Source of the DNA: Hyphomicrobium sp.
Lineage (GTDB): Bacteria > Pseudomonadota > Alphaproteobacteria > Rhizobiales > Hyphomicrobiaceae
Assembly (NCBI RefSeq): GCF_019753045.1
Contig: NZ_JAIELN010000009.1
Location: 186,001 to 250,000, forward strand
Reading direction: 5' to 3'
Length of the DNA stretch: 64,000 bases
In this document: positions 1 to 7,986 of the stretch, one piece after another
How positions within the stretch are numbered: position 1 is the stretch's first letter
Layout: the number at the start of each line of letters is the position of its first letter
Notes under the pieces: model-generated
What the model saw: only the letters and a program-made list of their open reading frames with translations
The model's database searches: none
Told to the model about the DNA's origin: nothing
Program-made: the position numbers and the translations under genes

Positions 1-926
1 TTTATGAGCCCGAGCAAGCCTTCGCCAGTGTCTTTGATCTGCGGCGCAATTTCATGCTGGCAGCAGGGTGCTGACATAATGAGCGAGGCATTTGCGTGAA
101 CGCCGAGCGCCATCGCATCATCCGTCGCCGTATCGCAAGCATGCAGTGCGATGATGATATCGATGCCGGCGCGCGAGATCCGCGACGCTTCTTCAGCAAC
201 AAAATTCAATCCGCCGAAACCAAGTTCCCGCGTAAGCCCATTGCAGAATTCAACGAGCTCGGCGCGCATCTCGATACCGGCCATCTCGCAACTGTAGCCA
301 AGTTGCGTCGTCAAATAATCGTAGAACGCGAAGGTCAGATATCCTTTGCCGGAACCGATATCGACAATCTTTAAAGGCGCATCTTTTTTAAGATCGCTTT
401 CCTTGATCAGATCGTCCGCAATCTCGATGAACCGGCAGATCTGACGATACTTTCCCTGCATCGACGGCTTGATACGGCCCTCGCCGTCCGCCACCTGCAG
501 AGCCTTGAGATACGGCCGGTCGGGCGGAACAAGATATGCCTTCTTGCGATCGTGCGACGCGGGCTCGGCTGCTTTCAACGTTGCCTTTCCGCTCGCCAAA
601 TGCGGAACACCCTTGCGGCTGTAGTCGAGGCGAACGTCCCGCGCTGTCGAAAAGAGCGTGGCGCTCATATACGTTTCGCCGATCGACGAACCGATAGCGC
701 GCAAGCCCTCGTCGATCTTGTAGGTCTTCGTTTCGTCTTTGCGCTGAAAGCTCGTGACGAGCTTCAGATGCGGGACATCCTTGAGCGTCACGACCGTCGC
801 AATCGCTTTGCTCGCTTCGCCCTTGCCGCGAAATTTTCCGAGCGTGAGCTTCACGAAGGATGCGTTCTCGATGGCGTCGGCAAAAGCCTTTATGAACGCG
901 CCTTTGGCGTCGCCGTCGGGCTTCAT
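1..926 (-). CDS. SAM-dependent methyltransferase, Methyltransf_32-like (3' end outside window)
   Basis: An open frame of about 308 codons runs off the left edge, so the C-terminus is missing. The ATG at 926 overlaps the TGA of the DUF447 gene (ATGA), which supports both the start and translational coupling. Residues of about 190-300 carry a class I SAM-binding motif (DIGSGKGYLTFA) followed by LHACDTATDDA and SAPCCQHEI, the pattern of the PF13679-type methyltransferases. The substrate is not evident; relatives are annotated as RNA or unspecified methyltransferases. Being last in an operon of C1-cofactor genes could mean a role in cofactor modification, but that is inference from position only. 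Confidence 0.8.
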   Translation of the reverse strand, partial: MKPDGDAKGAFIKAFADAIENASFVKLTLGKFRGKGEASKAIATVVTLKDVPHLKLVTSFQRKDETKTYKIDEGLRAIGSSIGETYMSATLFSTARDVRLDYSRKGVPHLASGKATLKAAEPASHDRKKAYLVPPDRPYLKALQVADGEGRIKPSMQGKYRQICRFIEIADDLIKESDLKKDAPLKIVDIGSGKGYLTFAFYDYLTTQLGYSCEMAGIEMRAELVEFCNGLTRELGFGGLNFVAEEASRISRAGIDIIIALHACDTATDDAMALGVHANASLIMSAPCCQHEIAPQIKDTGEGLLGLI

Positions 927-1504
927 GAGGTCGACTTGTCGAACCGTGCCTGACGCCACGCCGAAACCTTTTCCATCAGCCATTCCCATGCCTCTTCTTC
1001 GCGCGGGCCGGCGGTCTTCGAAATTGCGATTTCGAGATATTTCAATTCGCTTTCGATCTTCTCCGGCGGCAGCATGTTGAGCCGGGTCGTCAGCACGGCG
1101 AGTTCGATGACCGCCGCCTGCGCGCGATTGAAGCCCTGCCACGCCTTATGCGTTTCCTCGTCCACGATGGAGCATAGAAACCGCGGCCTCTGCTCATCCT
1201 CGATAATCTTCTCGACCTTCAGTTCCCAATGCGAGACGCAATCTGCGAGCCTGTCGCCTTTGATGGTTCGCGTCGGCAGCAGCGGCCAAATCTTGCGTCC
1301 CGTCACCGCCCCCGCGAAAACGCGAACGTCGTCCGTATGGCTCGCCGCCGCGACTGGATTGATGCGGAGATTGTCGAGCGTAGTCGACGGCCGGAACGGC
1401 GCAATGATCCAATACGTCCCGTCATCGATCAGTCCAAGAGGAGCGATATGCGCCTCGCCTTCGGCGTTGAAGGTCGTCACGATCGTTTCGACGATACGCG
1501 GCAT
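923..1504 (-). CDS. DUF447 family protein of the methanopterin/methylofuran gene set
   Basis: The 193-residue product starts MPRIVETIVTTF and carries the split-barrel flavin-reductase-like look of DUF447 proteins, which occur in methanogens and in H4MPT-using methylotrophs. I chose the ATG at 1504 because it overlaps the TGA of the upstream kinase gene by one base (TGATG); a longer frame begins inside that gene. The homologue in Methylobacterium is one of the uncharacterised genes of the tetrahydromethanopterin islands. Its biochemical role is not established; a reductive or FMN-dependent step in C1-cofactor synthesis is a reasonable guess. Confidence 0.8.
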   Translation of the reverse strand: MPRIVETIVTTFNAEGEAHIAPLGLIDDGTYWIIAPFRPSTTLDNLRINPVAAASHTDDVRVFAGAVTGRKIWPLLPTRTIKGDRLADCVSHWELKVEKIIEDEQRPRFLCSIVDEETHKAWQGFNRAQAAVIELAVLTTRLNMLPPEKIESELKYLEIAISKTAGPREEEAWEWLMEKVSAWRQARFDKSTS

Positions 1505-2118
1505 CAGTCGGCTCCTTCGCCGGCAAGGATCGCGGCCAGCGCCGCATCGCCCGCCGGCCCGAAAATGGACCACGAAACTCCCGCCCGCGCAACGATCTCG
1601 GGAAAAAACCCGTCGACCACGCCTTGCCGGGCAAGGTCCTCAGCAGAAAGATCATCCGCAACGTCGACGGACTTCAGAAGAATAAGCCGCGCACCCAAAA
1701 GTTCGGCGAGACGCACCGAAAGACTATCCGACGTGACCGACCAGTTGGCGGAGATCGTCTCGTCGTCGCCGATCATGCGAAGCGGCGCCCAGACGGGAAT
1801 TTGTCCATCCATGATGCAGTCGGAGATTTCATCGATCGAGCGAGCGACTTTCAAACCGAACCGCTCGGAAACGATCCATTCCGCCATCTGCTCCATGGCG
1901 AGCATGGCAAGGCGATGAGCCACCACGTCGTTGAATCTGATCTCACGCTGCAAACTGCGCACGGCTTCGGCAAACGGGCCGCCGCCGGGCACGATGACGA
2001 TCGGTATCTGCGCCGCGCTGAGCATCGCCAGCGTCCCGCCGAGACGTCCGGTCTCGGCAAGGCTCCCGCCGACTTTGATGACGAGCGGGCGAATGCCGTT
2101 TTTGCGGCTCTCAGCCAC
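1504..2118 (-). CDS. Amino-acid kinase family protein, MfnE-like
   Basis: The 204-residue protein begins with the amino-acid-kinase signature LVIKVGGSLAE and has VPGGGPFAEAV at about residue 43-53 and SDSLSVRLAELLGA at about residue 130. It is shorter than aspartate or acetylglutamate kinases and fits the small kinases of methanogens and methylotrophs, including MfnE, which phosphorylates aminomethylfuran phosphate in methanofuran synthesis. The start overlaps the end of the dihydroneopterin aldolase gene by 8 bp. Placement beside an mfnB-like gene makes a role in methylofuran synthesis likely, but the substrate is inferred. Confidence 0.75.
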   Translation of the reverse strand: MAESRKNGIRPLVIKVGGSLAETGRLGGTLAMLSAAQIPIVIVPGGGPFAEAVRSLQREIRFNDVVAHRLAMLAMEQMAEWIVSERFGLKVARSIDEISDCIMDGQIPVWAPLRMIGDDETISANWSVTSDSLSVRLAELLGARLILLKSVDVADDLSAEDLARQGVVDGFFPEIVARAGVSWSIFGPAGDAALAAILAGEGAD

Positions 2119-2566
2119 GCCCGAACTCGCGCGCGGCGGCCCTCGTCGCCGGCCGAATGATCTCGACGCCTCTCAACGGCCCTCGCTCGAGCTTCTCGAG
2201 AACGACGCGAACTGCAACGACACGCCTGTCCGCGAGCACCTGCGCCGCAATGCGCTCTGCAAATGTCTCGACGAGATTGATGTGGCCGCCGCGCGCGAGG
2301 GCAACGATCATATCGATGATGTCGGCATAGGACGGAACTTCCGCCATCTCGTCTTCGACGCTGAAGACGTCCTTGTCCAAACGCGCTTCGACCGTGAAGC
2401 GAACCTTCTGCGTCACGCCCTGCTCTTCGGCATAGACGCCGACGTTGCAATCGACGACGAAGTCACGAACGAAGATGGAATCGCCAAGCTCACGCACGTC
2501 TGCAGCTGCCTTCTTCAGTGCCACTGAACCAGTGTCGTCGGCCTTTGCAGGCTTCTTATCTTTCAT
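2111..2566 (-). CDS. folB: Dihydroneopterin aldolase-like protein (FolB fold)
   Basis: The 151-residue protein has a charged Lys-rich leader, then IFVRDFVVDCNVGVYAEEQG, the N-terminal signature of FolB-type dihydroneopterin aldolases, followed by YADI and ETFAERIA. It would cleave dihydroneopterin to 6-hydroxymethyldihydropterin, a step shared by folate and tetrahydromethanopterin synthesis. The ATG at 2566 overlaps the mfnB stop (ATGA); an in-frame extension upstream lies wholly inside mfnB and is rejected. Location among methanofuran-type genes suggests this copy serves H4MPT rather than, or as well as, folate. Confidence 0.8.
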   Translation of the reverse strand: MKDKKPAKADDTGSVALKKAAADVRELGDSIFVRDFVVDCNVGVYAEEQGVTQKVRFTVEARLDKDVFSVEDEMAEVPSYADIIDMIVALARGGHINLVETFAERIAAQVLADRRVVAVRVVLEKLERGPLRGVEIIRPATRAAAREFGRG

Positions 2567-3300
2567 GCTGCTGACGTCTCCGATGATACCCTTGCGAGCC
2601 GAGCCTGATCGATTGCGCGCCGCACCTGAACGACGCGATCCGCTTCGACGGCGCCTTTGCGCCCCGCCCGACATAGCGCGCCGCGGAACCCCAGCATATC
2701 GGGTACGAGCTCCGTGAGCCCCGCGATATCGCTTTCCCTGAGAGATCCCGCGAGTCCGGCGAACAAATCGTTAGCGCGCGCCACGCGAAGGAATTGGCTC
2801 AACTGGCGAACGGAAAGAACCGTTGTCAAACTGCCGGCCGCCTTATCGGCGGTATCGAGCATCACGCCCGAGAACCCCGCGCGCCGAAGCACCGGCAGAA
2901 CGTCGAAGTCCGGAGCGCGATCCGCCATCAGCACGGCAACGAGCTGCGCCCGGGGGGAACATGCGGCCCCAGCCGCCAAAATCGCCTCGCGCGGGTCCTC
3001 GTCTCCGAAGAAGCCGATCTTCACGACGTCGACGCCGGTCTCGGCCATCGCGATCGCCGCCGCGCTCATAACCTGGGGATCGGACGGAAGGTCGCCGACC
3101 GTTGCGCTGACCGGAAGCCGACCGCCGACGCGGCTGACGATATCCCGAACGGTCGACGCGGGCAGCGCACCGAGCGCGCCCGATGCCGGGTCCTTGCAGT
3201 CGATGATGTCCGCGCCGCCCACTAGCGCGATTTCCGCCTCGTCCGCGTTCGTCACACTGGCGAGAAAGGCGGGTCGGCCTCGTCTCAAACCTTCGATCAT
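2563..3300 (-). CDS. mfnB: (5-formylfuran-3-yl)methyl phosphate synthase-like protein (DUF556)
   Basis: The 245-residue product matches the MfnB/DUF556 pattern: FLASVTNADEAEIALVGGAD near the N-terminus, then IIDCKDPASGALGALP with the active-site Lys, and VKIGFFG further on. In archaea MfnB condenses two glyceraldehyde-3-phosphate molecules into the furan core of methanofuran; methylotrophs carry a homologue for methylofuran, the carrier used by the formyltransferase/hydrolase complex. It lies 35 bp downstream of the ABC transporter ATPase on the same strand, so it is probably cotranscribed with it. Confidence 0.88.
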   Translation of the reverse strand: MIEGLRRGRPAFLASVTNADEAEIALVGGADIIDCKDPASGALGALPASTVRDIVSRVGGRLPVSATVGDLPSDPQVMSAAAIAMAETGVDVVKIGFFGDEDPREAILAAGAACSPRAQLVAVLMADRAPDFDVLPVLRRAGFSGVMLDTADKAAGSLTTVLSVRQLSQFLRVARANDLFAGLAGSLRESDIAGLTELVPDMLGFRGALCRAGRKGAVEADRVVQVRRAIDQARLARVSSETSAA

Positions 3301-3335
3301 TCCGTCATTCCGAGATTGGTCCGCCCTCGGCCATT

Positions 3336-4091
3336 CTAGGCGGCGAAGATGCGGTTCTGCTCCGCAAGCACGGCAGCACGGTCATGGCGCTGCGCCTCGG
3401 TCAGGTCAATGGTCACATCCTGCATGACACTCGCCTTTCCGGGCGCCAAGCGCAAGATCCGCGTTCCGAGCTGAATTGCCTCGGTCCGGTCGTGGGTAAC
3501 GAAAATCACGGTCGTCGGATGGCTATGCCAAAGTTCCAGCAACAGGTCCCGTAGGCTCTGAGCGGTCTGCTCGTCGAGCGATACAAACGGCTCGTCCATC
3601 AGCAGGATTTCCGGCTCCAGGATGAAACCGCGAGCCAGCGCTGCACGGCGCTGCATTCCGAGCGATAGCCGCTCCGGATAGGCATTCATGGCCTGCCCGA
3701 GCCCCACGCGTTCGAGCATGGCTGCAATCCGCGATTGCCTCGGATCGCCGTCAGGGAGAGCGAGCGAAATGTTTTCGTAAACCGTGCGCCACGGCAAGAG
3801 CCGGGGCGTCTGAAAGATGAACGCCAGGCGGTCCCTCGCAGGCCCGAGATCGACGCTGCCGTCGTAATCCCGGTCGAGACCCGCCATGATGTTGAGCAAC
3901 GTCGACTTCCCGCATCCGGATGGTCCGGTGATGACCAGGAACGACCGGGGCGAGACCTCGAACGAAATGTCCTTCAGCACCAGTTGCGCGGGGCGATCGC
4001 CGACGGGCGGAAAGACCTTGCGGTGAACCGAAACACTGATCGGCGCCGCGCCGCTAACAATTTCGCGGTTCGCCACGTTCAACGACGCCAT
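3336..4091 (-). CDS. ABC transporter ATPase, NitT/TauT (NrtD/SsuB) type
   Basis: The 251-residue ATPase has Walker A GPSGCGKST at residues 56-64, a divergent signature LSLGM at about 142-146 in place of LSGGM/LSGGQ, Walker B ILLMDEP at about 162-168 and the switch His near 200. I placed the start at the ATG at 4091, which overlaps the permease end by 13 bp; the longer frame is an artefact inside the permease gene. With the permease and binding protein it forms a three-part importer of the nitrate/sulfonate/taurine/thiamine-precursor class. The substrate cannot be read from sequence. Confidence 0.88.
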   Translation of the reverse strand: MASLNVANREIVSGAAPISVSVHRKVFPPVGDRPAQLVLKDISFEVSPRSFLVITGPSGCGKSTLLNIMAGLDRDYDGSVDLGPARDRLAFIFQTPRLLPWRTVYENISLALPDGDPRQSRIAAMLERVGLGQAMNAYPERLSLGMQRRAALARGFILEPEILLMDEPFVSLDEQTAQSLRDLLLELWHSHPTTVIFVTHDRTEAIQLGTRILRLAPGKASVMQDVTIDLTEAQRHDRAAVLAEQNRIFAA

Positions 4092-4891
4092 GCGCTCACC
4101 CGTGCCTGCAACGGTTGCAACAGCAGAAATTCGATGGCCTGCACGATCAGGATGAAAGCCAGCGCATAAGCCAGGATCGTGCTGACATCGAATTCCTGGA
4201 AAGCGATGCTCAAGCGATAACCGACTCCGCTCGACCGCCCGAACGCTTCGACGACGAGCACAATCTTCCAGACAAGCGAGAGCCCGGAACGCGCCGATGC
4301 CGCGAAGAACGGCGCAAGTTGCGGCAGCGTCACGTGGCGCAGCGTCTTCCACCAACCGAATTTGTAGATCTTCGCCATCTCGTCGAGATCTTTGGAAAGG
4401 CTGCGCGCACCTTCCCGCATGTTCACCGCGACGTTCGGAATTTTATTGAGCGCAACGGCGGTGATCGCGGCGATGTCGGTCAGGCCGAACCAGATATAGC
4501 AAAGCGTGATCGTTACGAGCGCCGGCAGATTGAGGAACAGGATCAGCCACGCGTCGAAGAACTTGTCCGCCGTCTTGAAGCGGCCCAGCGCCAGCCCAAT
4601 CGCGGTTCCAATGAACATCGAAACCACGAACGCAACGGCGACGCGGGCAAGAGTGGCCGACGTATTGATCCAGAGATCGCCGCTCGCGCTCTCGCGCCAT
4701 AGAACGTCGAAAACAGTGATCGGCGTCGGCAGGTATTTGTTTTGAACGTAGACCGCGATGAGCTGCCAAAGCACGGCCAGCGCCAAGAGCGAGCCCGCCA
4801 TCCAAGCGAGCCGCTCCAGCACAGCCGTAAAGCCCAAAGGCGCGGCGATCGGCTTAGGTGTGGAAAAGATTCTGGTCGAAATGGGTGCCAT
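4079..4891 (-). CDS. ABC transporter permease, NitT/TauT type
   Basis: The protein is about 270 residues with roughly six hydrophobic segments and a binding-protein-dependent transport motif (EMAKIYKFGWWKTLRHVTLP) that couples to the ATPase. The ATG at 4891 is preferred over an in-frame TTG at 4921; either way the start lies inside the end of the binding-protein gene, showing tight operon packing. The inner-membrane channel would work with the flanking ATPase and periplasmic protein. Confidence 0.87.
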   Translation of the reverse strand: MAPISTRIFSTPKPIAAPLGFTAVLERLAWMAGSLLALAVLWQLIAVYVQNKYLPTPITVFDVLWRESASGDLWINTSATLARVAVAFVVSMFIGTAIGLALGRFKTADKFFDAWLILFLNLPALVTITLCYIWFGLTDIAAITAVALNKIPNVAVNMREGARSLSKDLDEMAKIYKFGWWKTLRHVTLPQLAPFFAASARSGLSLVWKIVLVVEAFGRSSGVGYRLSIAFQEFDVSTILAYALAFILIVQAIEFLLLQPLQARVSAWRR

Positions 4892-5840
4892 CGCCAACGA
4901 GTTCCGTATCGCCGAGTTCAATGAGAAGGTCCGTCAGCTTCTTTGCTGCCGCCGTTTCCGCTACTCCCCACGATCCCGTGATGCCCGACCTGTAGTAATC
5001 CCGGATCGCGATCAGTTCCGCGTCCGACGCCGGCTTGATCAATGGCCGAAGCCGCTGCCAGGCATCATCGGACGAAGCCAGCACGCGGTTGGCATCGGCA
5101 ACTGCTGCGAGCAGCTTATCGACCGGAACGCCGTTGTCGCGGACCTGCTTCTCCGACCAGATGAAACCGACGAGCGGCGGCGTCGGCGCGACGTCCAGAC
5201 CTTTGACGACGTCGGCCATCGTCAGCAGTTGCTGTGCGCCTTCCGCCCGAAGCCGTGCTGCGTACGTCCAGAAGTTCAATACCGCATCGAGGCGGCCGTT
5301 CCTGAATTCTTCCGTTACCAGCGGAGCCGCCCCGAAGACGGGCTCGGCAATGCTGGCAATGTCTTTGCCGAGTGTCTTGCGCGAGTAAGCGCGCAGCAAG
5401 ATCCAGCTCTTGTCGATGCCTGTCCCGGCGACGCCTATCTTTTTTCCCTCGAGATCGGCGAGCGATTTGATCGGACCGTCCTTGCGGACCATGACGCTCC
5501 CGAGCGCCGACGAATAAGGTGCGAACTTGAGATCGCCGCCCTTCGCCCGCTGCCGTAGCGCCCACGTCCAATCGCTGACGATGACGTCCGCGGCGCGCGA
5601 GAGGAGCGCGACCGGCGCCGCCTGATTGTTCGAAACCTCGACGACCTGCAAATTGAGATCGTGCTTCTTGTCGATGCCTTCCCACCGGATCGTATCGATC
5701 AGCCAGCTCACCGAGCCGAACTTGACCGACGTCAGCCGGACCGGCACCGAAGCGGAAGCGACGGCGAGCCGCGGCAACAGCGTTGCGGCGACGAATGCCG
5801 AGCCTGTCGCGAGAACACTACGGCGGGTGTGCTTCGTCAT
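4854..5840 (-). CDS. ABC transporter substrate-binding protein, NitT/TauT type, Tat-like signal
   Basis: The 328-residue protein opens with RRSVLATGSAFVAATLLP, a twin-arginine-like signal, so it is exported. The body has SSUA/THI5-type features: DVIVSDWTWALRQR, LADLEGKKIGVAGTGIDKSW and EFRNGRLDAVLNFW. The start ATG overlaps the stop of the DUF3280 gene (ATGA). Proteins of this type bind sulfonates, nitrate, pyrimidine precursors or similar small molecules. The genetic link to DUF3280 and methylofuran-type genes suggests a ligand relevant to C1 metabolism, which is inference. Confidence 0.86.
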   Translation of the reverse strand: MTKHTRRSVLATGSAFVAATLLPRLAVASASVPVRLTSVKFGSVSWLIDTIRWEGIDKKHDLNLQVVEVSNNQAAPVALLSRAADVIVSDWTWALRQRAKGGDLKFAPYSSALGSVMVRKDGPIKSLADLEGKKIGVAGTGIDKSWILLRAYSRKTLGKDIASIAEPVFGAAPLVTEEFRNGRLDAVLNFWTYAARLRAEGAQQLLTMADVVKGLDVAPTPPLVGFIWSEKQVRDNGVPVDKLLAAVADANRVLASSDDAWQRLRPLIKPASDAELIAIRDYYRSGITGSWGVAETAAAKKLTDLLIELGDTELVGDGTHFDQNLFHT

Positions 5841-6355
5841 TTCGGCTGAGCCTCAACGTTGAACCTGTTTCGCCAGAGATAACGGACGCCATGCAGCCAG
5901 AGCTCGTCCGTATTGCCGTTGATCGCCGCCGACATTGTTTTGGTCAGCTCGCCGGTTTTGGTGTCGCGAGCTACGATCTGCAGGCTGAGCAGCGCATCCG
6001 AGATTTTGTCGACATACCCGGTGACGGCGATATCTGCGCCCGCTTCCTTGGCAATCGGAACTTCGCAGCCGTTGCATTGCTGAAACGGCGAAGCCGCCTC
6101 GATCTCCTTCGCGTGCGGCGCGAGGTCGATGACCGCGTACTTCCCGTCCTTCTCCATTAACGCTTTCAGTTCATCGGCGACGAGCTTGAGGCGCCTCTGG
6201 TCTTCCGGGTTGTACTGGGGAACGATCTCACCATCCTGCTGCGCATCGTGGAAATCGAATGGAAAGACAGCTGCTTTCGTCGTCGTAGCGTTGGCAGGAA
6301 CGGCGGCCATAAGGAACGGTGCCAAAAGGCATAAGAACCGCTTAAGCATGCGCAT
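5837..6355 (-). CDS. DUF3280-like exported protein
   Basis: The 172-residue protein has a clear signal peptide (hydrophobic stretch ending around PANATTT), then FPFDFHDAQQDG, a CNGC motif near residue 95 and a C-terminal LWLHGVRYLWRNR. This pattern fits DUF3280 proteins, which I associate with PQQ-dependent alcohol oxidation loci. The function is unknown. It is first in the minus-strand operon, divergent from the lut-type cluster across a 264-bp gap. An ATG two codons downstream is an alternative start. Confidence 0.75.
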   Translation of the reverse strand: MRMLKRFLCLLAPFLMAAVPANATTTKAAVFPFDFHDAQQDGEIVPQYNPEDQRRLKLVADELKALMEKDGKYAVIDLAPHAKEIEAASPFQQCNGCEVPIAKEAGADIAVTGYVDKISDALLSLQIVARDTKTGELTKTMSAAINGNTDELWLHGVRYLWRNRFNVEAQPK

Positions 6356-6619
6356 GGACTGTCATTTCCAAGTTATTGAGCGAACTCAGACTTCAAGGTG
6401 GATTTTGCGCCCGGCCGAAGCGCATAACCTTAGGTGCCCGCTTCCCCCCAATGATTGCAAGAGGTTCCGGCCCGCTTTGCCACGCACGCCCGGTCACAAA
6501 CGCGCGAGGCGGGAGCCGCCAGCTTGACAACTGAGGCGGCCAGCCCCTTTTAGTAACATAGTAACACTTACGCCGCGCGTATCGTGGGCGCGGGCTAAAC
6601 GCTGATCGGAGTTGGAACA
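6356..6619. promoter_or_regulatory. Divergent promoter region between the DUF3280 and lut-type operons
   Basis: This 264-bp gap separates two head-to-head operons and must hold promoters for both. An exact tandem duplication of the octamer TAGTAACA lies at 6551-6566, about 55 bp before the lut-type start, and is a candidate regulator site. No confident -35/-10 pair could be assigned by eye. Confidence 0.45.
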
Positions 6620-7921
6620 TTGGCCTTCGCAGATACCGGCCCCGCCACCGCTTCCCCGGCCCAGAGGAACTGGAAGGCGGCGTGCCTGGCCCTCGCCCTT
6701 ACAGCAGCCTTTGCGCTCCCCGTCCGCGCCGAAAACCCCAGCGCGCAAGAGGCGCCTAAGCCGGCACCCATTCCGATTCCGACAGCACAACCTCTAGGCG
6801 TAAACATTAAAATTCTTTACGTTAAGGAGAACCGCTCCAAAGAGCTGCCGCTATCGCTCCTCGACCAGCCAAACCCGGATGACGGCATCGCCGGCGCCAA
6901 GCTCGGCATTGCCGACAACAACACGACCGGCCGCTTCCTCAACCAGACGTTCACGATGGACGTGCTCGAGGGCGACATCGACGAATTGATCAAGGGCGCC
7001 ACCGAGAAGCTCGCAGGCGGCGATTCCTTCATCATCGCCGACGTCGAACCGGATTCCTTGCTGAAGTTGTCCGATGCGTTGGCGGGCAAGCCCGCACAGA
7101 TTTTCAACGTCGGCAATCCCGACGACCGGCTGCGCGAGGAAGACTGCCGGCCCAACGTGATGCACACGGCGCCGACCCGCACGATGCTGGCCGACGCACT
7201 CACTCAATACCTCGTTTGGAAACGCTGGCCGAATTGGCTGCTCGTCGTCGGACCGAGCCCCAAGGATCAGCTCCTCGCAGACGCCTATCGCCGGTCCGCG
7301 AAGAAATTCGGCGCCAAGATCGTCGAGGAACGCCAGTTCAAGATCGATACCGGCAACCGCCGCGCCGATGGCGGTTACGAGCAAATTCAACAGCAGATCC
7401 CGCAGTTCATGCAGGGCGCCAAAGATCACGACGTCGTCTTGGTCGTCGACGAAGACGAAGTGTTTGCCGACTATTTCCCCTATCGCACATGGGTTCCCCG
7501 CCCCATCGTCGGCTCGGCAGGTCTCGTGCCGTCGAGCTGGCACCCGGCGCTCGAGTTGTGGGGCGGAACTCAGTTCCAGAACCGCTTCAAGAAACTCTCA
7601 GGCCGCATCATGCGCCCGATCGATTACGACGCATGGGTCGCGACGCGCGCGGTTGGAGAAGCAGCATCTAGAAAGCAGACGAGCGACTTCAAAACGCTGC
7701 ATGATTACATGCATTCGCCGAACTTCGACGTCGCCGCCTTCAAGGGCGTCGCCACGAGCTTCCGCGCCTGGAACGGTCAATTCCGCCAGCCGTTGCTCGT
7801 TTCGACGCCGAAGCACCTCGTCAGCGTCTCGCCGCAGCAGGGCTTCCTTCATCAGTTCAGCGTGCTCGACACGCTCGGCATCGATAAACCGGAGACAAAG
7901 TGCAAAGCCTACACACAATGA
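6620..7921 (+). CDS. lutA: Lut/Ped-type ABC transporter substrate-binding protein
   Basis: The 433-residue exported protein has an Ala/Leu-rich signal segment (CLALALTAAFALPVRAENP) and a body typical of the PQQ-dependent catabolism-associated periplasmic binding proteins: ILYVKENRSKELPLSLLDQP, LREEDCRPNVMHTAPTRTML and WPNWLLVVGPSPKDQLL. The corresponding genes lutA in Methylorubrum and pedA1 in Pseudomonas putida serve lanthanide uptake. The start appears to be TTG at 6620 with GGAG eight bases upstream; no ATG precedes the signal peptide. It is the first gene of a five-gene plus-strand cluster. Confidence 0.85.
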   Translation: MAFADTGPATASPAQRNWKAACLALALTAAFALPVRAENPSAQEAPKPAPIPIPTAQPLGVNIKILYVKENRSKELPLSLLDQPNPDDGIAGAKLGIADNNTTGRFLNQTFTMDVLEGDIDELIKGATEKLAGGDSFIIADVEPDSLLKLSDALAGKPAQIFNVGNPDDRLREEDCRPNVMHTAPTRTMLADALTQYLVWKRWPNWLLVVGPSPKDQLLADAYRRSAKKFGAKIVEERQFKIDTGNRRADGGYEQIQQQIPQFMQGAKDHDVVLVVDEDEVFADYFPYRTWVPRPIVGSAGLVPSSWHPALELWGGTQFQNRFKKLSGRIMRPIDYDAWVATRAVGEAASRKQTSDFKTLHDYMHSPNFDVAAFKGVATSFRAWNGQFRQPLLVSTPKHLVSVSPQQGFLHQFSVLDTLGIDKPETKCKAYTQ

Positions 7922-7986
7922 TCCGATCCGCTCCGCCGGCCCGGCGAACCTTCACACCTTTTAGACGCTTCCTTCTGGAGACGAGA

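Noticed and set aside
3336-4355. Extended N-terminus of the NitT-type ATPase
   Set aside because: The extra 88 residues lie inside the permease gene and are Arg/Ala-rich; ATG 4091 gives the family start.
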